Assembly: GCF_026213295.1 (NCBI RefSeq)
Contig: NC_079427.1
Span: forward strand, 29,758,102 to 29,822,101
DNA: 64,000 bases
Source of the DNA: Gadus chalcogrammus
Taxonomy: Eukaryota > Chordata > Actinopteri > Gadiformes > Gadidae
Direction: 5' to 3'
The notes under the pieces are model-generated. The model made no database searches, had not been told where the DNA came from, and worked only from the letters and a program-made list of their open reading frames with translations. Positions 58,454-64,000 of this stretch are shown piece by piece (position 1 is the first letter of the stretch; each line of letters starts with the position of its first letter). A program made the translations under genes and the position numbers.

Positions 58454-58783
58454 CCTAGAGTTCAGCGTTAACTCAGTGTTTGTTAAACCTCCGTTCGTGG
58501 AACACCCCTCTGATCACTGCAAAATCAGAAAACTCGTCAACAAAAAGTGAATACGGTCCTGGGGGACGGTATACTACAGCTAAAATTAAAGAGTCTGGAA
58601 CTCGTTTCGCTTGTCGGGGAGCTGAGGAGCAGAACGTGAGCACCTCAAAGGATCTGAATATATATCTATTCTTTGGCTTTAAATCAAGCTAAGAATTAGA
58701 TAACAGGGCTACTCCACCACCTTTCTAAACTTCTCTAGATACTTGGGCGCTAACGTAATTGGGGGGAGTAGCTTCGTTTAGGG

Positions 58784-58909
58784 CTAGAAACTCAGAAACT
58801 CACAAAGGCCCAGTATGTCGATCTTATTATCAACAATTAGATCATGGACCAAGAGCGCTTTAGATGGAAGCAACCTTATATTCATGAATCCTATTCTGAG
58901 TGCTTCCAT
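58784..58909 (-). pseudogene. Maui-like ORF2 start (endonuclease N-terminus)
   Basis: From Met at 58909, MEALRIGFMNIRLLPSKALL then DNKIDILGLCE: the first strand of the endonuclease, where family members have NIRSL..K and the catalytic Glu (here LCE). The frame is broken soon after. Confidence 0.8.
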
Positions 58910-58914
58910 TTTAT

Positions 58915-59245
58915 TATTTTCAGAGGGAGTCCGGTTAACACTAGCGGATGGTGTGATTTTGACATACTGGTCATGGCCCTCGCCTGCGGGATTTACACCT
59001 TGAGACAGTGCGAGGCCGCACCACCGTACATATAGGTACAGTGTTAATTTCAGAGGGAGTCTGGTTAACACTCGGTTCTGAAAGAGTTGTTAACTTGCGA
59101 TTTGACATGCGGTTTAACATGCGGTTTGTCATGCGATTTGTCATGCGATTTGACATGCGATTTGACATGCAATTTTGCACCACCGTAGATATAGGTACAG
59201 CGTTAATTTCAGAGGGAGTCCGGTTAACACTCAGCTCTGAAAAGG
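58915..59245. repeat. imperfect tandem repeats between LINE ORFs
   Basis: A block beginning TTTCAGAGGGAGTCCGGTTA recurs at about 58918, 59047 and 59209. Between them, 59097-59171 is six copies of a 12-bp unit of the form CATGCGATTTGA. Confidence 0.85.
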
Positions 59246-59529
59246 TTGATGCAATAGATGCATCATCCTGATGAACTGGTTCAGCTACCCATCTAGTGTT
59301 CTAGACTCTGCAACGTAAACTATCAAGTTGCTAGCAGGTTTGCTAAACTCCTGCAACCCAGCATGCTGTAAGTGGATGAGTCACGCCTGGCTAAGACATC
59401 TATCTATGTTTTTAGACATAATTGAGGTGGAAGGCCGTCTCTCATGAGCACACCAGGGCGACCCCACAAGGAGGGCCAGTTATCTATGAAACCAAAGCCC
59501 TGCTCTGAACTATATCATGCCAGTCAGCG

Positions 59530-60130
59530 ATTTAGAGACAATAATCTACTATAACGCTCATCATTACCCTTATCAGGTAGAGGGCCAGAGAGAATTAATC
59601 GATGCATCTTTCTGGCGAAGTCACAAAGCCTAGCTATGTTGCTTTTTGTGACCTTGGTTTGTCTCTTCCTAGCATCGTTGGTGCTGACATGAACTACAAT
59701 GTTGTCGAAACTAGTGTCGGTGTTTGGTGCATCTAATCTAACTCTGTATGTGGTCTGACCGCATGCCAGCACCCTAAGATTAGCTTCAATGTCGGGAGCC
59801 CTGGCCCCGGGTAGGCAAATAACTTTCGCTGGCGAGTGTAGTCTAACTTTACGTGTAACAGAGTCGCCTATGACTAGCGTTTTTACCCCCCGAAAAAGGC
59901 TGCTGTCAGCCTTCGCAAGTGGTGCTGCCGACAGGATTGCCTTGACGGAGTCACTGCTAACAATAGCGTTAGGTCTATGAGTCCGCCTGGCGAGTCTCGT
60001 CTCTATACTTTCTGGAGTATCTGTTTTTTTTCATGCTCGCTACCCTTTCATCCTCTAACTGACATATACGTCTCTCTAACAGAGCTATCTTATCCATGAG
60101 AAAGGCAGAACAATAGCAACCGGAATCCAT
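59530..60130 (-). pseudogene. Maui/CR1-like ORF1 with esterase (SGNH) domain
   Basis: From Met at 60130: MDSGCYCSAFLMDKIALLER followed by a short coiled-coil-like stretch (RICQLEDERVASMKK). After stops near 59980-59960 comes VIGDSVTRKVRLHSPAKVIC, where GDS is the nucleophile motif of SGNH hydrolases, then IVVHVSTNDARKRQT, where GTND is expected and STND is found, and LILSGPLPDKGND. CR1-group LINEs often carry such an esterase-like ORF1. It ends near 59530 without a His motif that I can see. Confidence 0.8.
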
Positions 60131-60831
60131 GCTTACCGTGGTTGATGCAGACGGAGCTCCAACGAGGTATGCGAGTATGCAGATCAGGTCGCAGATATTA
60201 ATGCCGAAAAAATTGATACAAACCGTCTATAAGGATAAGCGTCCTGCTAACCAAACCAAACAAACCAAGTCGGCTACCCGGAAGTTGCGTCTGCGGTGTC
60301 ACACAGCAGCCTCGGGTCAGCCTGAGGAGAGAGAGCACAGGTTACACATCACACGCAGCGGCCCGGGGCCAACCAATCAAGCCTATTGTTGTCACCTTGT
60401 GACTGAAACTAGTCTTAACAACCTATTACTAAAAACAATGACGGCAGCCAAAACTAACACAGCGGCAATAGGTTTATAGTTAGTACAACTAATCGTAATG
60501 CTAAACACTAGACTTCTGAGTTTCAAGACTCACCTACAGCCAGATATGAGACAACCTTCTTAAAGACAAATATAACTGATTTGTCAGCTTCCTGACTTTG
60601 CTAAATAGGCAGCCGTAGCTTCGCCCACCAATCAAGCCTATTGTTGTCACCTTGTGACTGAACCTCAACAAGCTATTACTAAAAAACAACGACGGCAGCC
60701 AAAACTAACACAGCGGCAATAGGGTTAATGCTAGTACAACCAATTGTAATGTGTTCTTAGTTTCAAGAGTCATCTACAGCCAGATATGAGACAACCTTCT
60801 TAAAAACAAATATAAATGTAACTCAAATGTA
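60131..60831 (-). repeat. LINE 5' UTR region, partly duplicated in tandem
   Basis: CCAATCAAGCCTATTGTTGT starts blocks at 60373 and 60628 (period 255). Both continue with CAGCCAAAACTAACACAGCG and CAGCCAGATATGAGACAACC. The second copy ends near 60830 before a CA repeat. Tandem 5' UTR units are a known way for LINEs to hold several promoters; here that is inference. Confidence 0.7.
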
Positions 60832-60838
60832 ATAAATG

Positions 60839-60842
<4 letters not shown>

Positions 60843-60882
<40 letters not shown>
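60843..60882. repeat. (CA)n microsatellite
   Basis: About 20 CA units. Confidence 0.95.
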
Positions 60883-60883
<1 letters not shown>

Positions 60884-61371
60884 CCATACACATAGAGGTT
60901 CAATTGGTGTGGGGCGGGGGGAAGGGGTCTCCTGAACATATTGTCTCAGGCTCTTAAAGGAGACATATTATGGTGTTTTCCCAACAAGTAAACATAGTAT
61001 ATGAGTTCCGGAAAACATGTTTTTGAAGCCGATTGCTGGAAATAGCTTTGAGGAAAAATAATCTCGCCCACCGCTATTCGCCTCTGTTTCAGTCCCTTCA
61101 GAATGCGCTGTTTCTGGTGTCTGTAGCTTTAATGCAAATGAGCTGCTGCCCATTGACCAATGAGCTGTCAGAGTGAAGAACAGCATGGAGGAGAAGTGAT
61201 TGTTGCCGTTTGAGAACTCCTGGAGCTCTATATCTATATAATATCATATAATATACTACTACCACTACTACTAATAATAATAATAAAAATATTATTATTA
61301 TTGATATAATTGGTATAAATTATTCTTATAACGAGATCTGTATCTGACCATTGACCATCCTCTCTGAAATG
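60883..61371. repeat. dispersed repeat of unknown class
   Basis: 61183-61230 matches 15328-15375 closely. CTTAAAGGAGACATATTATG at 60953-60972 looks like a transposon end after TTAA, but no partner end is seen. TAATAATAA-rich DNA follows at 61255-61310. Confidence 0.5.
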
Positions 61372-61550
61372 ATGAAATTCTTATTGACGGTATGGCACTA
61401 TATCCCTATTATCACCATATTTATTTACTTATTTATTGAGACCACCGGAGACCACCAGACCTCCTCGAAGCAACGAAAATGGTCTATTAAATTCAAGAAT
61501 GGTGCATGGGGAACAGGGATATAGTGCCATACCGTCAATAGGAATTTCAT
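61372..61550. mobile_element. short inverted-repeat element
   Basis: 61372-61407 and 61515-61550 are inverted copies of 36 bp with one or two mismatches (core CGGTATGGCACTATATCCCT). The 107-bp interior is unrelated. Probably a MITE or fold-back element; no duplication recognised. Confidence 0.75.
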
Positions 61551-61567
61551 TCATAGATATATATATA

Positions 61568-61717
61568 TTAGTGGTGGGCCGTTATCGGCGTTAACGGCTG
61601 CGTTAACGCAAAACTTTTATCGCGCGATAAAAAAAATATCGCTGTTAATCTATTTTCAAACACTTCCTTGTTCGGACCCATCACGTGACTGAACTATCCA
61701 ATCAGAAGCTAGAATTT
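61568..61717. mobile_element. hAT terminal region, one end only
   Basis: AGTGGTGGGCCGTTATCGGC followed by GTTAACG motifs and TCGCGCGATAAAA is the usual end of a fish ZBED-type hAT family. No matching right end lies in the window; a MITE inserted 150 bp inside it. Confidence 0.65.
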
Positions 61718-62223
61718 AGGGTGCACTCACACTAGGCCATCTGGCCGTGGCCGTTTTCACACCTAACCGTGCTCAAATCTGCCAGTGTGAGTGTTGCCAG
61801 TCTGGCCAGGCCAATTTGGCCAATTGGGAGAGGTGTGCTGCTACGGTCCGGGCCGCTACGGTACAGATGCTAATGAGCCGACACGCGCACACGCACGGCT
61901 ACGCAACCTGAGCTGGATGACGTATAGTCCATGCGACGACCACGGACATAACAACGGCGACGAGCCTTCTTTCCCATTAAACGGTAAACATATATCCAAA
62001 TAAGCAACAGACTCAGCAAAGTGCGAACTGTGTTCTCTGTGTTGTTGTCCATTGTTGTTAAAACTCTGACTGGCGGCAGACTTTATTATGGCCCATGCAG
62101 CGGACGCTTGGTGATGACGTGTTACTTACGACGTGATGACGTATGTACAAGAGCCTACCGTGGCCAGGCCACAGTTGCGACGGCCAACGGCCACGGCCAG
62201 ATGGCCTAGTGTGAGTGCACCCT
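61718..62223. mobile_element. MITE of 506 bp
   Basis: AGGGTGCACTCACACTAGGC and GCCTAGTGTGAGTGCACCCT are exact inverted ends; pairing continues inward through GGCCGTGGCC-type DNA with some mismatches. Flanking trinucleotides TTA and TCA could be a mutated 3-bp duplication if the element starts at GGG. Confidence 0.85.
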
Positions 62224-62574
62224 CAATGATGAAGTCCATTTTACTCTTTTTTGTAAGTATGAATTCATTTTCTTTCTATGTGGTTTTAATTAAGTCACAC
62301 ATAGATAAAAACAGCAACACTCTTTAACAACTCATTAATTTCTCAAAGTAAATTTACTTTCATTCAACTTGACGACAAATGTATGAAAGTGCTTATGTGA
62401 ACCGTTACGTCATGACGAACTGGGCTGGGGTGGGCATGCCAAGGCAAGTCCACCTCTACAGCCTGCTCTGGCTGCGAACGACTGCTATATGCTACACATG
62501 TTTACGGATTCACTGAGCACCTCCACGCAGGAGAAGTAAGTAAAAATTTTGTATTTGTTAATTTATATCTCTCT
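62224..62574. other. non-coding, probably hAT interior
   Basis: AT-rich sequence, then unique-looking DNA and a short TC run at 62568-62581 that forms the tail of the next LINE. No gene. Confidence 0.4.
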
Positions 62575-62575
62575 C

Positions 62576-64000
62576 TCTCTTTCGTGTATCGTCTTCATAT
62601 GTCCAACTTCGTGTCGTGTAGCCACTCCCTCGTCTCAGGTCCCACTTGGAAGAGGCCCTCCTCTGAGGGTGGTCTATGCCGGGGACAGGTGGTGATGATG
62701 TGGTCGGCAGTCTGCTCAGGCTCCCCGCACTCACACGCTGCACTGTCTGTTAGGCCCCACTTCTTCATGGATGCTTTGAAGCAGCCAACCCCTGTACGAA
62801 GGCAGTTCAGGAGGGTCCATTGCCGGCGAGGTAGATCTTCTCCCTCAACGCCACCTCCAGGATCCTGGATGTAATGGTGTAGGCGTGTCTGTCCTGCTGA
62901 CTCCCACTCCTGCTTCCATGCCGCTGCCAGCCAGGCTTTGGTTGTCAAATCCTCCGGGATGGAAATAAGCATCTCTTGTGCGGCCTGATTGTATGGGTGG
63001 CGGGACTTGAGTCTGCTTGGAGGTGTTGCCATGGTGGTGGTTTCATGGAGGAGGTGCCAGCTGTGTTCCTGGGCTTTCCTTGCCAGGGCGAGGGTAGCGG
63101 CCTCTCGCCGTAGGCCGGCTGGCGCTATTCCTGCTAGGACTGGCAGGTAGAACACGGGGGTGGGTTTCAGGCAGCCACTTATGATCCGGAGGGCATTGTT
63201 GATGGCCGTATCGACCTTCTTGGCATGTGGGCTTCTACTCCAGGTTGGGGCACAGTACTCAGCTGCAGAGAATACGAGGGCTTGTGTGGAGATACGTAGA
63301 ACCTTGGCCGAGGCCCCCCAGGTTGTACCAGCTAGGCGCCGGATGAGTGAGACCCTTGCTGTTACTTTAGCCCTCACTTCATCCAAATGCTGTTTGTAGG
63401 ACAGTGTCCTGTCCAAGCGTACGCCCAGGTACTTTGGGGCCTGCTGGAACTCCAGGGGTTTGTTGTCCACTGAGATCTCCAGCTCCCTTCTTGCTTCCCT
63501 GTTGCAGAGGTGGAATGCTGGTGATACAGTCTTACTGAGCTGCAGTCGCCAGCTTCGAAGGTGGGCAGCCAGGACGTCCATGTCCTGATTGAGACCCTCT
63601 TCAACCGCCTTCCATGTGGGCCGGTGTAGCATGATGGCTAGATCATCCGCGTATCCATACCTTCTAGATGTCGTCACCGGTAGGTCAAAGATGTAGATGT
63701 TGAAGAGCATCGGTGAGAGGACAGACCCTTGTGGGACCCCGTTTCTCAGCCTCCTGAGCCTGCTGCGCTGGCCGTCACTGGTCTGGAGAATGAAGCTGCG
63801 GTTTTGACAGCATCTCCATGATGAAGTTGACCATATGACGGTCCGGGATTGTTCTCAGCAGCTTCAGGTGGAGTCTGCGGTGCCAGACGGTGTCGTAAGC
63901 AGCAGTCAGGTCCAGTAGAACCACCCCAGCTTTGGTTTTGGCCTGGAAGCTGTCCTCGAGATCTTGTGTGAGAAGGGTTACCTGGTCCACTGTAGACCTG
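62576..64000 (-). mobile_element. Jockey-group LINE, 3' part, running off the window
   Basis: Related to the LINE at 41240-43601: the same domain order, the same C-terminal Cys/His cluster and the same 3' end (ATACACGAAAG followed by a short GA tail, minus strand). The 5' part lies beyond the window. Confidence 0.9.
62595..63990 (-). pseudogene. Jockey-group reverse transcriptase, C-terminal two thirds
   Basis: 63990-63775 carries LLDLTAAYDTVWHRRLHLKL (first catalytic Asp). A frameshift near 63720-63775 precedes the 371-codon frame 63710-62595: MLFNIYIFDL, then RYGYADDLAIML (Asp pair intact), APKYLGVRLDRTLSYKQHL, and ACECGEPEQTADHIITTC, a CxC...H...C cluster near the C-terminus. This is the longest unbroken LINE frame of the group in the window. 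Confidence 0.9.

Larger units (their letters stand above)
56884..58508. mobile_element. PIF/Harbinger two-gene element, inside the Maui-like LINE
   Basis: Ends GGGGTGTTCCAC and GTGGAACACCCC are inverted copies. LINE sequence continues on each side (endonuclease, at 56880 and 58510). A clear 3-bp duplication is not visible. It holds remnants of both Harbinger genes, transposase (plus strand) and Myb-like partner (minus strand), pointing toward each other. Confidence 0.83.
50941..60628 (-). mobile_element. Maui/CR1-like LINE with nested insertions
   Basis: Minus strand. The 3' UTR at 50941-51360 ends in TTTGAGACTGTAATGG and AGGGCTATACAAATAAAAT, the usual end of fish Maui/L2-type LINEs. Coding parts: ORF1 with esterase domain (60130-59530), endonuclease (58909-58784 and 56880-56600), reverse transcriptase (56500-55489, 52263-51361). 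A Tc1 element and a Harbinger element interrupt it. Its 5' end is near 60628. Heavily mutated. Confidence 0.87.

Noticed and set aside
56878..58512. A 3-bp target duplication for the Harbinger element in the Maui-like LINE
   Set aside because: Flanking trinucleotides differ in every alignment of the ends tried, so the duplication is mutated or the ends are slightly misplaced.

Overview
The window reads as teleost (ray-finned fish) nuclear DNA that consists mostly of transposable elements. The evidence is the combination of L2/Maui-like and Rex1-like LINEs, a tRNA-derived SINE with a LINE-type tail, Tc1, PIF/Harbinger, hAT, Merlin and pogo DNA transposons, a BEL/Pao LTR retrotransposon and a DIRS fragment, together with long CA/GT and GA microsatellites. 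The species cannot be read from the sequence. No convincing host protein-coding exon was found; nearly every recognisable coding stretch is a broken transposon gene.

Layout. 1-13.2 kb: AT-rich, largely non-repetitive DNA with microsatellites, a 14-bp minisatellite (1252-1990) and a perfect 25-bp-stem hairpin (5922-5975). 13.2-19.1 kb: a 489-bp MITE, then a 5-kb hAT-ended block with an 8-bp target duplication, which carries a deleted DIRS fragment and two Harbinger copies lying back to back as a large palindrome. 19.2-20.2 kb: last exon of a Merlin transposase. 20.9-35.6 kb: a BEL/Pao element (21127-34894, TSD GGTAT) inserted in an older repeat. Its 5' LTR carries three separate insertions, each at a TAA, and its integrase gene is split by a hAT element that in turn holds pogo and other repeats. 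37.9-50.9 kb: a minus-strand L2-like LINE split by a Harbinger element and by a hAT. That hAT is split by a Rex1-like LINE, which is itself split by a Jockey-group LINE. 50.9-60.8 kb: a second, Maui/CR1-like LINE, split by a Tc1 element (holding a LINE with a restriction-like endonuclease and a SINE that holds a hAT MITE) and by a Harbinger element. 60.8-64 kb: MITEs, a hAT end and another Jockey-group LINE running off the window.

The value of the window is historical. Most junctions can be fixed to the base because target-site duplications, interrupted reading frames or a second LTR act as empty-site references, so the order of many insertions can be worked out. I found no operon-like or clearly novel functional system. 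The most unusual items are the nested insertions, the Harbinger palindrome, the Merlin catalytic core, the repeated TAA insertions in one LTR, and the perfect hairpin at 5.9 kb.
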